This document shows positions 32,577-45,981 of a stretch of 64,000 nt of DNA, one piece after another. The translations under genes and the position numbers were made by a program. The notes under the pieces were generated by a model, which did no database searches, had not been told where the DNA came from, and saw only the letters and a list, made by a program, of their open reading frames with translations. Every line of letters starts with the position of its first letter. The first letter of the stretch is position 1. This DNA is from Larix kaempferi (lineage: Eukaryota > Streptophyta > Pinopsida > Pinales > Pinaceae), in the NCBI GenBank assembly GCA_027924585.1, contig BSBM01000609.1:1313501-1377500 (forward strand), given 5' to 3'.

Positions 32577-32930
32577 AGAAGGGTTTCTGGAAGACTTGTT
32601 TTGGAAAATATAGCTTCAACGCAGTGGGAGGTACATCAGAGGAGCATATCGAGATCCATAATTAGATCCAACACCTGCATTTCTATCCTACATAGGACCA
32701 AATATCCTACATTTTTATAAAGAATTTCACTCATGAAATTTTTTCCTTCTCTGCTTAGTGTGAAGGTTATTTGAGTTCCCTAATGTTGTCCTATTTTCTT
32801 AAGGGGGGTTCCCATGAGGTTTTCCCCATTACCTTGTTGCATGGACAATTATTTCTTTTTTATCATTTATTTGATTGTATCCAAGTGACCTTTGGTCTCA
32901 CTAACCAGGTCCCAAGATGCCAAGTTTGGA

Positions 32931-32940
32931 TTAAGGGGGG
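32931..32940 (+). other. C3 polypurine tract
   Basis: TTAAGGGGGG directly before the 3' LTR. Confidence 0.9.
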
Positions 32941-33606
32941 TGTTAGGATATTTTAATACTCCATCCTTGTCCTACTTGCGATATTTACCATTTGCTAGGA
33001 CTTAGTGATTTTATTTCCCCCCTAGTGGTGTGGAAATGTCATTTGTGACCCATTAGCCACCTAATGTTCCCTACATGCATGATTTTAGGAACCTCAAAGG
33101 CAATTCCCTATATTTTAGGATCCCACTCAGTGACTCAGTTCAATCTAACTGAGTCACACATGATTTTGTGACTCTAATTGGATTCTGAGCTCCGATCACC
33201 ACTGATTGTGGCCTCATGCAGCCTTTTCTGATTGATTTGCATGACAAACTCATGGATGCGCCCTCCTTGGCCAGTTAACTAATTGTATCATCAGTTCACT
33301 AATATTTGGTTGAGTTTAACTGAGTTTGGGACTTCTGGAGCATTGATTGAGGTGACAATTACTACACTAGACAGACTGAGTCTCGAATTCTCCTAGGTGA
33401 TTCAAATTCTCTCCATTGTAACATCATTTTTCATTATACTGATTATTGGATCATGTGACATTATTCTGTTCCTATCTGAGTTCTCATGCATGTTCAATTA
33501 TATGCACATTTTTAGTACAATTTTCACTGTAACTCAATTTCTCTGCTCATTCTTTCTCTGTGAGGTATACTCAACTCCATGATCTGTTGTGATTTAGAAT
33601 TTCACA
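32941..33606 (+). repeat. C3 3' LTR
   Basis: 666 bp, direct repeat of 29869-30535. Confidence 0.93.
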
Positions 33607-34167
33607 TTAGCCACCTATTCAAAATAACAATATGGCCAAAGAAAATAGAATCCTTTTTTTTCAATTGTAACATTGTCGTTTGAAAATTGGCCTAGACATA
33701 TGCCTGCATCTATTTGAAAATAAAACTCTTATTTTGCACTCATATAACATAATAGAAAAACATACACCTATTGATTTAAAAAAAATATGTACTCTGAACA
33801 GTTTAATTGGCTTGAAATGCCAGTTCTTTTCTTTCTAGGTGGGTAATCCAGACTATTTGAATGAGTTATGAGCTTTTGAGTAGGATTTTCTTTCTCTCCT
33901 TGTAGTTCAACAAGCCGCCAGATAAAGTAGCTCTGATTCAAAACTATAAGAAACCTCCAATTTCCCTTCTGACTAGCCTATCGTCCAGTTATAGCTCAAA
34001 TTGAGACCGATACTCCAACTCCGAGCGCATATTCAGCAACAGCTCATACCGAGTGTAGAATATTAGGATATATAAATCTACTACTACTTGCCTTGCTAAG
34101 AACAAGAACAAGTGCTTGCAAAACAACTATAAAAGCTATCCAAGATGCAAAAATCCAAATGCAGTCA

Positions 34168-35187
34168 TAATAAGCTACACAAAAAAAGTAATAAACAAAT
34201 GCATTTTATTTTACAATATGCCCTATAAAAATCCTAGCACTTCCCTACCAAATACCCTTTGATCCACAAATGGTGCCAAATACTGACAAAGCTAAGAGGC
34301 AATATGTGATATGCATACAAAATTCCATATCTACAGAAAGTTCACCAGACAAAGTTTAACAAAATAAGCACATTGCACTTGTCTCTTTAATATTTTGATT
34401 TGTGAAGCCTGGGTAATGGAAAATTGTATGAATCTTGGGAAAGCCTAAATGCTCCATCGGAGTGAAATTTTCCCAACTAGTATTTCCCACCCTCAACCCC
34501 CCTCTATAAACTTTGAAATTACATACAATGTAAATTATTACCACTAAAAACATTGCCATAATAAAATTTACACAACAAAAACTTCACTACTTAAGTTAAA
34601 TAACTATAGGTCAAACAAAAACTCACATCTTATCTTAAATAACTTTAATACTTATATTTACTTTTTTTATTCACAAAATCTTAACAAGAAAACCGTTCCA
34701 CTTTTAGGTTATTCACAATCTGGTCCATCTTTAAAGTGTAACCATATTAAGTTAGGGTAGGAACATGTTCTTATAATAACATTCCAAAATGATTTGGATC
34801 TTATCCAACAAAAATAAATTTTCCATCCATATGCACACAGTAAGAGATTATCATGGACTCATACAATTAAGTGATTAAGGGAGATGAATGGACAAAGTTT
34901 CTTAATTATGTTTCGAGAGAGGAATAACTTCAAGGATAAACAAATAAGCTACAATGAAAATTGATAAACAAATCATTTTATTTTACCATATGCCTTATAA
35001 AAATCCCAATGCTTCCCTATCAAATACCCTTTGACATAAATGATGCCAAATATTGACAAAGCTAAGAGGAAGTATGTGATATGTATACAAAATTGCATAT
35101 TTACAAAAAGGTCACTAGACAAAGTTTAATAAAATAAGCATGATGCCCTTGTCTCTTTAATATTTTGAATTGTAAAGCCAGAGTAAT
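34168..35187. repeat. Direct repeat pair of ~247 bp
   Basis: Copies at 34168-34417 and 34943-35187 share AATAAGCTACA, TTTTATTTTAC, TGACAAAGCTAAGAGG and TTGTCTCTTTAATATTTTGA blocks in order. They are about 775 bp apart with unrelated sequence between. No LTR-type termini, primer-binding site or gene could be assigned. The interval 33607-34167 holds no recognised feature beyond its first bases. Confidence 0.75.
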
Positions 35188-37065
35188 ATCTGAACTCCCA
35201 TGAAAATCCAAAACACATTTCAGCTAGGGACATAAGTGAACAAGAAGATGATGATGAAGATTCCAATCATGTCTCAATAGTTAATGGTAAATTGTGAAGC
35301 CATCTACTTGGAAAATGCATGTCATTGTTTATCAGCCTAAGTCAAATTTTATTGAATATATTTTATGATTAAATGCTTACCTATCTAAGTTTTAAACTTG
35401 TCGTGGTTGTTCTTTGTGCACATGCCTTTAAATTTAAATTTTCTTGAGTTGAATTTAGCTATTATATTCATAGGTTCTAACTTAAGGCTATGTTCTTTTG
35501 ATCTAAAGGCAGACTCACCTTTGAAGATGGAGATATAACCACAATTGTGCACACTTGTGAACTAAATCCAGAAAATGAGGATGTTGAAACATCCAATCCA
35601 AATGTCTTTCTGAATCCAAATGTAAATGAATGCTCCAATGATACATCTCTCATCACCATAAATTAATATGGTTAACATATTTATAGCACTCTAGGTTGTT
35701 TAAGTGGTTTGAGTCTTTGACCACCTAACTTCTAACCTCAAGATTTGAAATAGCATTGTTCACAAGTCACTAACACATAAAGCATCATAAATCTAAATGA
35801 CTCCTAACATGAATTTGATGAAGTGTTACTAGTCTAACAACCTTTATTTAAAAAGTGGCATCCCTATAACACCTCTTGCACCTGTCCTCACATCTCCATC
35901 CATAAACCCTAGCTGCTTAGTCTATCTATCTACACACTCCCAATACTAAGATTCTTTAAAAGTAGCTTGCCAGTCATAAAGTATTTTGAGAACCACACAA
36001 CTTAATGCAAATTTTCTAAGAGTTGGGAAAAATAGAATATGGTGTGAATTCACTTCAACTATGCCGAGCAGGCCTAAGACACAAATCCATTTCTGGCATT
36101 GACCTCTAAAGAGTTCAATTCAAGGTTCTAGATCCCATAAAAGATTATTTTAAAAAGAATTCACATTTTTTACATGCACATTACATATCATCATTGTTGT
36201 GAACAACTTATTGTCCATTGCAATTGTCAACTCCAAACCATTAAATATACATCATTTATTAGTAATAGAACCATTCTAATTTAAATATGGCAAAAGAGGT
36301 GTAACATTCTTCATACTAAGTAGTAAGATTTATTTTTTATTTATTTTTTAAATAGAAGGGTAGTGACAATTCCACTGTTAACTCGATATCATATCTATAT
36401 AATGTGTCAAATACCCCCTAAGTTTAAATATAGTCTATAATACAATTTCATTTAAGATAACTTAATTTATAGTATCCATAAATGAGTAATTCTTTTCAAT
36501 GAGTAATTCTTTTCAATGGCTATAAGCAACCTTACGATTTCATATATAAAAGAACTAGAATGCCAATTATCCATTCCTTCTTATTCTATGATTATATAAA
36601 ATTATTATGTATTTAATACAATTTCTAAACTACTCAGATAAGCATTTACACATCCGATTTCAATCTTTCCCCTCCTATTAACATACATCACCAATTCTTA
36701 TTTTTCATTAAATATGTATATATAACTAAAGCAATAACCATTTTCAAAAATAAGAATTAAGGTCCCAAACTCAAAATTCTTCTTCACCTAACATATATGT
36801 CTTCTATATAATTCAAAAACAAAGTTCAAATAAGAAATTGAGGGACTAACTCTAAAATATTCCTCATCATTAAATATACAATTCTTAATATTAAGGATTA
36901 TAACCATAATTCAAATAAGGGATAAATAAAAGTCAATCTCGTTTCTCATACATTCGTATATATAAATTCACGTATTGCTTTGTACCTTTACGAGTCGATC
37001 CTTATTTTAACTGAGATTATTGATTTCTATTCATTCCCTTTAAAAGAATCAATCTTTATGAATAG
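35188..37065. other. AT-rich stretch without a recognised gene
   Basis: No convincing ORF. A small tandem duplication (AATGAGTAATTCTTTTC twice, about 36481-36515) is the only structure I see. Confidence 0.5.
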
Positions 37066-37345
37066 CAACCACGGTCTCCATAGATTCAGGTTAAAAATCA
37101 CAATTTATAATTCTCAGATCAGAGTTAACTAACAACCACGATCTCCATTGATTCGGGTTAAAAATCACAATTTATAAATTTCAGAAACAGAGTTAACTAA
37201 TCAACTACGATCTCCATAGAATCTGGTTAAAAATCACAATTTATAAATTTCAGAAACATAGTAACTAACTAATCAACCATGATCTCCATAGATTCGGGTT
37301 TAAAATCATAGATTATGGATCCCAGTTATTACCAAATCCCCCCAA
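37066..37345. repeat. Four-unit tandem repeat, period 67-72 bp
   Basis: Units begin at 37066, 37133, 37202 and 37274. Each has CAACCACGATCTCCATAGAT-like and GGTTAAAAATCACAATTTAT blocks. The last unit is the most diverged. Confidence 0.85.
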
Positions 37346-40300
37346 AAAATAGTACTTAAATTTCAATACAAATAAATCTTAAAAATAACCAAACCTGTCC
37401 GTGGAGGTTGATCCTGCAAAAGTCGGAGCCATTGCTCTTAATGCTGCTCCAATCCCAACAATTCTTGACTCAATTACCAAAGGACTCCTCGTTTGAACTC
37501 CCTACCACACTGAGAGTATTCTTCTTCCTCCCAGTCCCCCAAGCAAATAGGGGTCACAAAGAACATACAAGCCTAAACCCCCAAAAGAGATCTCCCAATC
37601 CCCAAAGTAGTTCTAAACCAAACTCACATGGACCACACTCAATCTCAAACTTCCATTACATAATCCATCCAGCATTAGAGAGAAAGAGATACTTTTCTCT
37701 TCATTCTCTCTTTCTTAAATAGAAAAGTCTTTGACGACATGTGTCATCTCATGAAAAACTTATTTTATTTTATTAATTCTCTAATATTCATTGTCATGCA
37801 ACCAAGTGTCGTTCTCATTCTTAGTTGTCTCCCTAGTCTAAAATCTCAATCCCTAAATCAATGGGTGCATGTGGAGTTAAACTCTAGATATTTTCTAATC
37901 TAGATTTTCTCCAAAAATCAAATATATCTAATTTAATTTATTTGATATTTATTCAATGCATGTCTTCCTAAATCGGTGGGTGCACATGAGTTCTATCTCA
38001 AACTATCCCCTTTTAATGTTTGTTCAAATAAAAACACTTTTTTTTATTTAATTACTCAAATTTAATATTTAGATATGCATAATTCAACTATGTGTTTAAA
38101 TGTTTAGTGCAAGTAGTTCGATTTCCCGTCGTTCTCTAGGTACAACGTCTATGGGTCCTTTTGACAACTTCATTCTCCTTGTCTTCATCTGGGGAGTACT
38201 ATGTAGCGATTAGGAATTGGTACTATAATCTTCCAACTACATTTCCATGGAGACTAATGGCGATTGAGGAATAATATATTTCTTATTGCGCACCCCTCAA
38301 CACATCATGCGCGACCAAATCTTTGTGGCCTCGCCTACACGGCACACGCTTCCCCGGGTGAGATGATAGGGATTCCCACCCATGCATGGAATTCTATTTC
38401 AAGGTTGACAGTTCGTTTCCGTACCCCTATGTATATTTCTTGTTCTTTACAACCCTGTTTTATTCCATTGAGAGTCAGTTGGTAATTACACACACTCAAA
38501 GCGCACATTAGTAGCGCTGCACCATATAAAGTATATCATCACACATTTCATCTCTATTCAATTCTATTTAAGAAAATGGTATTTATTCACATCTATGGAA
38601 TAAAAAAACATCATTTCTTTCATTCATTCATAACATAATCATATTCCTCAATCAACTGAGCATAATAATAAAGAATAACACATTGTTCAAGTTTATTTAA
38701 TCGGGTCACTTCAATATCAATGCCCTCAATAGTCTAGTCAATCAACTGTATCAAGGAAAGTGTTAGAAAAGGATCATGTTTTCACTTTAAGTGCCTTTGG
38801 GTTTTCACCTTGGGCTGTAGAGCATAGGATTCCAACAAACATCAAATGTTCTAGTGGTGTTAAAGTCTATGCTGCAACTTAGAATGGTTATGGAGTATTG
38901 GATTATATGATGTTCATGAAACTAAAATTCCTTAATAAGATGTAGAAATTGTTATCACCATTAGGCAGAGCAGTTTCTAGACATTATTTTTGTTAATTGA
39001 TCTTTTTGCAATATTTTTACAATTAAATTTTGTTAAATGATAAATTGCAGAATACCTGTTGATAATAGATATCGATATGAAGCATAGACAAAGAGAGGGT
39101 CACTTTTCACTAACTAAAAACATTAGTTTCATTAACTTTTGCAGTCTAGAATTTCAAACTTATGTGAAAGTTTACTTGAATACCTTCTCTCTTACTTGAA
39201 GCAGGCACCAAAAAGCACATTATTAGTCAAAGTTACCTTTAACAGAATTGATGAATAGATTTTAGTGCAAATCTGGCTAGTCAGAGAAGGTAAGTTTCCA
39301 ATTTGATTATTTGCCAACCAGTAATATCTTTCCTTAATACACCCATTACTATTATTTTTAGTCCTATGTATTTATAGGGAAGGAATCGACACTATACCCA
39401 GGAATATAAAGGTTTCAAAACTATTATGGAGGAAAGTCCTTGGAAACATCTATCCTTGGCTGCCAAGGTGTCCCATGTTAGCCTTGTGCATGCTTCACAA
39501 TATATAGAAGGTGGAAAAAAATTTAGGTGGAAGAGTTGAGGCAACAAGTCAGTTCATGCTTGAAGAAAAAGGACGACATAGGGGCACAAGTGATGGTTCC
39601 TAATGGCCATGGTGAGTGTTTTGAGGAGGCACAGACCCATATATATCATAGAAGTTATACCAAAGAAATAATAGGTCTAGATAATATCCATGTTGGAGAA
39701 TTTGAAGTAAGGTAGGGTTCAGACCTGCATTAAAAGGTATTAGATATTACTTCAAGACTATTACCAAGTTTCAAAACCCATGACAAACAATAGACTATGC
39801 TCTATTATAAATTCAGGGAAGAGATGGTGCATATATAGGAAGACATAGTTTAGAATTAGATATAGGGATATGTGACCTAAGTGTCTTATATCTCTATCCA
39901 AAGGAGACCTAGGTCAGAATTCAATGGTAGTTGCGAGGATAGAAAAGGTAACTCATTATCGAGGGAAATAGAATCGTATCAGGGTTAGAAAGGAGAAAAA
40001 ATTAAGCTATTGTTAGGTAAGAATGTGGAGATAGTGGTTTCCATGTCACTAAGTAGAAAATATCTAACTAGTTGCTTTTATGGTATGGAGATTTAGTTGA
40101 AATCCTTACTCTATTGGATTGAAAAGACATGGAAATTATCTGTGACTATATACTAATTTTCCATGTCCTAATGGGTATCTAGACTTTCAATTCTTATTGG
40201 AGGAAGAGGTAGCTAAGGATTTGGAAAAGAATTGGTTATGGGTTGTATGTTGCTAATGTTGAAGATATGGTCACCTTGTTTTGATATAAGTGTAAGAGTA

Positions 40301-40718
40301 TCAAACAACCTGTTTGGGTAAAATTAACAGAAGGTCAAGAAACTGATAATTAAAACATAAACCTCAAATATTAAAAAAAATAAACCTTCATTAACTCAAA
40401 AAATGCAAATATACAAGATTATAGAAACTGGCTCATAATTAGAAACCCTACACTCCTAAATCAAACCAAAAGAAACACATTAATCATACATGTGACTTCG
40501 CTAAAGACCTTTACAACTCTGAAATCCTATTTCTCCTCTTCAGTAGTCTCCAAGTTCTCTCCACCAAATATTTATCGATCATGGCAACTTCTTATATATG
40601 CATTCAAGCAACAATAATGCTCCAATTAACCCAAAGCCCTTTCATAAGAGCTCCAATTCTCAATTAATAGTAAACCCCCTCCTTTGGTCAGCTCTATACT
40701 ATAAAATCCCCAAATAAA
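37346..40718. other. No recognised gene; mixed repeat-derived sequence
   Basis: A more GC-rich block near 38100-38520 is of unknown origin. A short segment at about 38700-38760 (GGGTCACTTCAA...TGCCCTCAA) resembles the LTR of G2 (near 16525-16560), so some decayed Gypsy LTR may be present. Coding-like pieces at 38770-38950 and 39370-39720 (possible exon edges such as TTTTGCAG at about 39136-39143 and AAGGTAAGTTT at 39287-39297) match no family I know. Confidence 0.4.
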
Positions 40719-40850
40719 CCTCACGGGATCCAATATTTATCAGTCCCACAAACTAAAACCCCACCTCATGGGATCCAATATTCCTCAGGCCGACTACTAA
40801 AACCACACCTCATGAGCTCCAATATTCCTCAGGGCCACCTCACAGTCGGA
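40719..40850. repeat. Three-unit tandem repeat, period ~45 bp
   Basis: CCTCA.GGGATCCAATATT begins at 40719, 40764 and 40808. The overlapping 74-codon frame (40812-41036) is probably a by-product. Confidence 0.7.
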
Positions 40851-41317
40851 TCCACAAATGCACCTCAATCAAAGAGGAAACAAAAATTCACCTCAGTCAC
40901 AGAGGAAACAAAAATGCGAACGAAAAACACAAATGAAAATGAAAAACATAGAGGAAACACTCCCAGGGGCTACACCCTCCACCTACGAGTCACAAACAGT
41001 TCATCCAGCACTGGTCCTCTACCATTGAAACTCTAACCATGCATGCCTCTACACTGCACCACTCCCACACTACGCACTCAAACAAATGATGTCCTGCCTC
41101 GCCGAATTACAAATGATCCCGACCATATTTTCCCACTCCACGCCAGTCTACATATTCATGAATTGCAATGTTTTTTTCCAAACGATGTCAAATGTATAGA
41201 ATTATGGTTAATCAATATGCATGTGTTCCTGTTGAATATTGTCCTATTGTGAACGTGGTGTCGTACTTTGTGTCCACGTGGCACAGTAATGTATGTCTTA
41301 AGAATTTCCCATGAGTG

Positions 41318-41392
41318 AACCTAGGTCATGTCTCCCAATATGTTATGTACCACTAACCTAGGTCATGTCTCCCAATATCATGTTATGTACCA
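41318..41392. repeat. Two-copy 37-bp tandem repeat
   Basis: AACCTAGGTCATGTCTCCC starts at 41318 and 41355. The rest of 40851-41769 holds no recognised gene. Confidence 0.8.
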
Positions 41393-41769
41393 TTGGGCTA
41401 ATTTCTTAGCCTATGTTTTGGTTTAAAAAACAAATCTTAATTAGCCTTTTTTTTTGTTTTAAAAATTTCTTAGCCTATGTTTAATATTCTTATGGTGCAA
41501 GCAAGGCCCTCCAATTATGGAATAATTAACAATGTATATATCTAGTTGGTGTACAACACTCTTGAAATACCCCTTTGGATAAGAGGCCATGGGGGCATCT
41601 AATATTATGACAAATATACCTAGGACTTAATGCGCATGGCGCCAACAACAAGAAAATATTTGCTTGTATAAGCAATATGTCTCGCAAGGGATGAAACATG
41701 TTTTGATTAGCATATCTTCATTCTAGATGACAAGGTGAGGAGGACGAGGAATAAGTGAAAGAGGTTGCT

Positions 41770-42427
41770 TGTGAGAATTTAGACTGCCTAGATCTAGATT
41801 CAATAAGACGATTTCACTTGGAATATTTCAGAGAATATGAGAGGAAGAATAGAGAAGATATATTGAGAAAAAAACAGTGTATTTTATTCATCAATATGTT
41901 TACAATATATAATTTATCTCATGAGAGAAATAGAAGGCCTTGAAGGTAAGTTGTAAAGCACAAAAAATGAAGGCTTACTAAAAGCATAAAAACCCCTAGG
42001 TGGAAAAAACACTTTCCAAATCATTCAAGAGGCTCAAATATTAGCTAAATATGGTATGGAAGCTAGTGAGTGATGAAAAGGGAATGTGATTATGACTTTT
42101 GGAGAGAAGAAAGAGGTGGTAGAGATAGTTTCCAAGTCAAACTAGCTTTACCTTATCCACTAGAAAGCAGAAAAAGCAGGGTAAAATTATCTAAAGAAGG
42201 AAAGCGCCCTTCTATTTCAGGAATGGAAAGAAATTAGATATAATATCATTAAATCTTATCCAAAATATCCTAAAGTGCGCCCTAGTGACTCAAGATTGCA
42301 TGTGGTCCCATAAAAGACAAAACTAGGCTAACTTACCCAGTCAACACTTAGGAAATTAATAAAAAGTAATTAATAAATTATATCCTAAGTATAAAGTAGG
42401 TATAAATGGGTTTTTAATACTCCAACA
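41770..42427 (-). repeat. C4 3' LTR
   Basis: 658 bp, direct repeat of 45307-45981. Polypurine tract TTAAGGAGGGG (minus strand, 42428-42438) abuts it. Confidence 0.9.
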
Positions 42428-42615
42428 CCCCTCCTTAAGCCTAATTTTATGTGGTAAATATCATATATATAGGGCCCAAGCAACAAGGCTTATGGTCACC
42501 CCAATACATAAAAATTATTAGTCCATGTAAAACGAGGAAATAGGGAAAACCTCATGGGAACAAAACCCTCCCTCAAAAATGGAAATGTTAGAATGTCTTC
42601 ATACTATATTGTTCT

Positions 42616-45226
42616 TCATTTGGATGAGTTGAATGAACTACTTTTGAGTAACAGACTTGGTAAAGAGGTTGTGGATTCCATTATCACGCATCAATGCATC
42701 AATGTAGTGTATGAAAAAACCATGTGTAGAGACCCCATGAAACTCATCATCTAATGATGGAGGAGTATCATATGAATGATTCTTGCTGTTAAAACATACA
42801 TTATCTAATATAGATACATAATCAATTATGGAAAATAGGTTTGTGCAAATTCCTTCCTAAAGAGCATCAATGGACTCAACAAGATCAATTTCTTGTGCAG
42901 CTGCAATATGGTGAATCAAACCTTGTACCTTCCTCTCAAACTAATGTAGAACCTTTCTAATATTGTAAAGGATCTCATGCATCTTTGAAATATTAGAATA
43001 TGAGTCATATGAAGCAGCAAACAACAAAGGTGTAGTGTCTCCATGATCGGATAGGGTTTCAATAAGAAAATAGTGAGTAACTATATCACCATGATAGTTG
43101 AATGAGTCTGGAGGATTTGAGGACTTGAAATTTGAACCATGAGTGATGGGATCAGATCTAGACATGTGGAAAAATCCATGGTTGTTGAACCAATGAAATA
43201 TATGGCATACATGAGAACAACAGAGACAAGTGACACAATATAGGAAACCATGGAATTGTGTGGTTTCTTAACTGGAGAACTTGGGGGTTGTAGGGTATTT
43301 TTTTCATCCAATGGCTGGAAAAATGGTGTGGAAGGTGTCATGAACTGCATATCATACTGTATATCATCTTCAAAATAAGAATGTGAAATATATGAATGGA
43401 GGTGGAAGGACCTTTCATAAGACAAATCAAAAACTAGTGAAGAATGACTAGGTTTTGGAGAATACTTTGGTGAACTGATTGGAGATTGCTCCAAGGAAGA
43501 GGTGAAGGTTTTTTATTCTGATATATAAGAATGTGAATCAAAATCATAGATATGAGAAATATTTTTGGCTCTATCACTCAAAGAATAAAGATGATTACCT
43601 TTATGAGTAGCTTGGAGACATTGTTCTTGTTCTACAAAAATCTTGCCTTGTTCTTTTCTTGCAAAATCAGGAACATCAATATTATGTTCTTCAAGCATCT
43701 TACTCATGATGTCCAATTTCTTCCTGAAACAAGATTGCTCAGAATGGGTACATTTTCAGCAATAAGAACACTTGGATTTCTCTTTCTTGTTCTTCATCTT
43801 CTTGGATTTGGAATCTTCATCGGAGTCCTCTTCATCTGAAAACAACAAGAACAAGAGAGACAAGTGACACAATATAGCAGACATAAGAACAACAAATACA
43901 AGTGACGCAATATGGCATACATAAGAACAACAGAGACAAGTGACACAATATAGAAAACCATGTAATTGTGGGGTTTCTTAACTATAGAACTTGGGGGTTG
44001 TAGGGTCTTTTGTGCATTCGATGGATGGTAAAATGGTGTGGAAGGTGTCATGAAATACATATCATATTGTATATCATCTTCAAAATAAGAATGTGAAATA
44101 TTTGAATGGAGGTGGAAGGACCTTTCAAAAGACAACTCAAAAACTAGTGAAAAATGACTAGGTTTTGGAGAAGACTTTGGTGAACTGATTGGAAATTGCT
44201 CCAAGGAAGGGGTGAAGGTTTTTGATTCTGATGTATCAGAATGTGAATCAAAATCATAGATATGAGAAATATTTTTGGCTCTAGCACTCAAATAATAAAT
44301 ATGATTACCTTTGTGAGTAGCTTGGAGACATTGTTCTTGTTCTACAGAAAGCTTGCCTTGTTGTTTTCTTGCAAAATCAGGAACATCAATATTATGTTCT
44401 TCAAGCATCTTACTCCTGATGTCGAATTTATTCATGAAACAATATTTCTTAGAATGAGTACATTTGCAACAATAAGAACACTTGGATTACACTTTCGTGT
44501 TCTTCATCTTCTTGGCTTTGGAATCTTCATCAGAGTCCTCTTCATCTGAAAACATCTTTTGCTTTCCTTTGGATTTGACATTCTTGGAACTCTTTTCTCC
44601 ATGAGAAACAAATGGAAGGTCCTTGGAGGGTATTAGAGCCCCCATTTTAACTAACTTGTCGTTATATTTAGTGATTCAGGCTATGAATGCATCCAAGGTT
44701 GGCATCTTCCACTTGGGAACTGCAAGTTTTGCAGCATGAAAAGTAGACACAAACATTGAGTATTCAGGACTCAGTTTTGACAGAATGGTAAGAATTAGTT
44801 CTTCATCATTCTTATCTATGCCATATGATTGAGTTGAAGCACTAGTCTCTTGAATATTGAGATGAATTATTCCACTGAATTTAAATTACTTGGTCTAAGT
44901 GAGATCAACTCAATTTCCAATAGATGACCTCTGAGCTCATCTTGATTTCCAAAGAGAGACTCTAGCTTTCTCCATACTTGATTTGGAGTGGTTAGAGTAT
45001 CAATATGGAATAGAATATATGGAGAGACAGAAAGGAAAATCAAACCATAAGTTTCATCAAGCATATTAAACCATTTATATTTCAATGCAGCACATGCTGG
45101 CTCAATTTCAATCCCCATAGTAACTCTATAAAGTCCTTTACTTCAAAGTTGGATGATCATATGTGCCTTCCAGTCAAAGAAGTTGAACGAAGTGAGAATC
45201 ACAAATTTAGCTTGATTTTGATCCAT
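42616..45226 (-). pseudogene. C4 gag with post-gag extension, internally duplicated
   Basis: Starts MDQNQAKFVILTSFNFFDW at 45226. gag pieces (KYKWFNMLDETYGLI, ELRGHLLEIELISL) are followed by frameshifts. The zinc-knuckle region and part of the extension appear twice (KMLEEHNIDVPDFARK at about 44400 and 43700; FHLHSNISHSYFEDDIQYDM and relatives at about 44110 and 43400; a hydrophobic MVFYIVSLVSVVLMYAI-like segment near 43950 and 43250). The extension ends with HHIAAAQEIDLVES, as in C1. Not functional as it stands. Confidence 0.75.
43201..44570. repeat. ~710-bp tandem duplication inside C4
   Basis: 43201-43910 and 43911-44570 are direct repeats (GCATACAT.AGAACAACAGAG at 43205 and 43915). At the joint a ~45-bp sequence (ACAAGTGACACAATATA) is present three times, which marks the recombination point. 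Confidence 0.88.
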
Positions 45227-45294
45227 GATGGTGCTCTCCTGGTGATGGAAATAACTTGCAAAAAACACTCTAGAAATTGCTTTGAATTAGACTA

Positions 45295-45306
45295 GCTATG
45301 ATACCA
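45295..45306 (-). other. C4 primer-binding site
   Basis: TGGTATCATAGC on the minus strand, directly inside the 5' LTR; one mismatch to the initiator tRNA-Met complement. Confidence 0.9.
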
Positions 45307-45981
45307 TGTGAGAATTTAGATTTCCTAGATCTAGATTCAATAAGGAAATTTCACTTGGAATATTTCAAAGAATATGAGAAGAAGAATAGAGAAGATCTAT
45401 TGAGAAAAAATAACAGTATTTTATTCATCAATATGTTTACAATATATAATACATCTCATGAGAGAAAATATAATTCCTTGAAGGCAAGTTGTAAAGCACA
45501 AAAAGGAAGGTTTACTAAAAACATAAAAACCCCTAGGTGGAAAAAACACTTTTCAAATAAGTCAAGAGGCTCACGAATTAGCTAAATATGGTATGGAAGA
45601 TAGTGAGTGATTAAAATTGAATGTGGTGATGAATTTTGGAGAGAATAAATAGGTGGAGGTCCAATTGGCCAAGTAGAGGTAGTTTCCAAGTCAAACTAGC
45701 TTTACCTTATCCACTAGAAAGTAGAAAAAGAAGGATAAAGTTGTCTAAAGAAGGAAAGCGCCCTTTTATTCCAGGAATGGAAAGAAATCAGTCAGAATCT
45801 CGACAAATCTTATCTAGAATATCCTCAAGTGCTCCCTAGTGACTCAGGATGGCATGTGGTCCTATAAAAGACAAAACTAGGCCAACTTACCTAGTCAACA
45901 CTTAGAAAATTAATTAAAAATGATTAATAAATAATATCCTAAGTCTAAAGTGGGTATGAATGGGTTTTTAATACTCCATCA
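45307..45981 (-). repeat. C4 5' LTR
   Basis: 675-bp LTR; outer end TG (first bases TGATGG in element orientation) abuts the TSD TTGCT. Confidence 0.9.

Larger units (their letters stand above)
29869..33606 (+). mobile_element. Copia retrotransposon C3 (internally deleted)
   Basis: LTRs of 667 and 666 bp begin TGTTAGGATATTTTAATACTCC and end TTTCACA, with a perfect TSD TTAGC (29864-29868, 33607-33611). Primer-binding site, gag, protease and polypurine tract are present; integrase and nearly all RT and RNase H are deleted. The total of 3.7 kb is short for Copia (about 5 kb). Confidence 0.95.
41770..45981 (-). mobile_element. Copia-type retrotransposon C4 (relative of C1)
   Basis: LTRs of 658 and 675 bp have ends like C1, with a perfect TSD TTGCT (41765-41769, 45982-45986). 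The interior again holds only gag plus the post-gag extension. It is longer than C1 because of a 0.7 kb internal duplication. C1 and C4 share LTR, primer-binding site, gag and extension, so this is a family. Confidence 0.93.

Noticed and set aside
37066-37345. CRISPR-like array
   Set aside because: Units are contiguous tandem repeats without unique spacers, in a eukaryotic context.
38770-39720. Host gene with exons
   Set aside because: Exon-like edges exist, but stops are frequent and no family is recognised; evidence is too weak.
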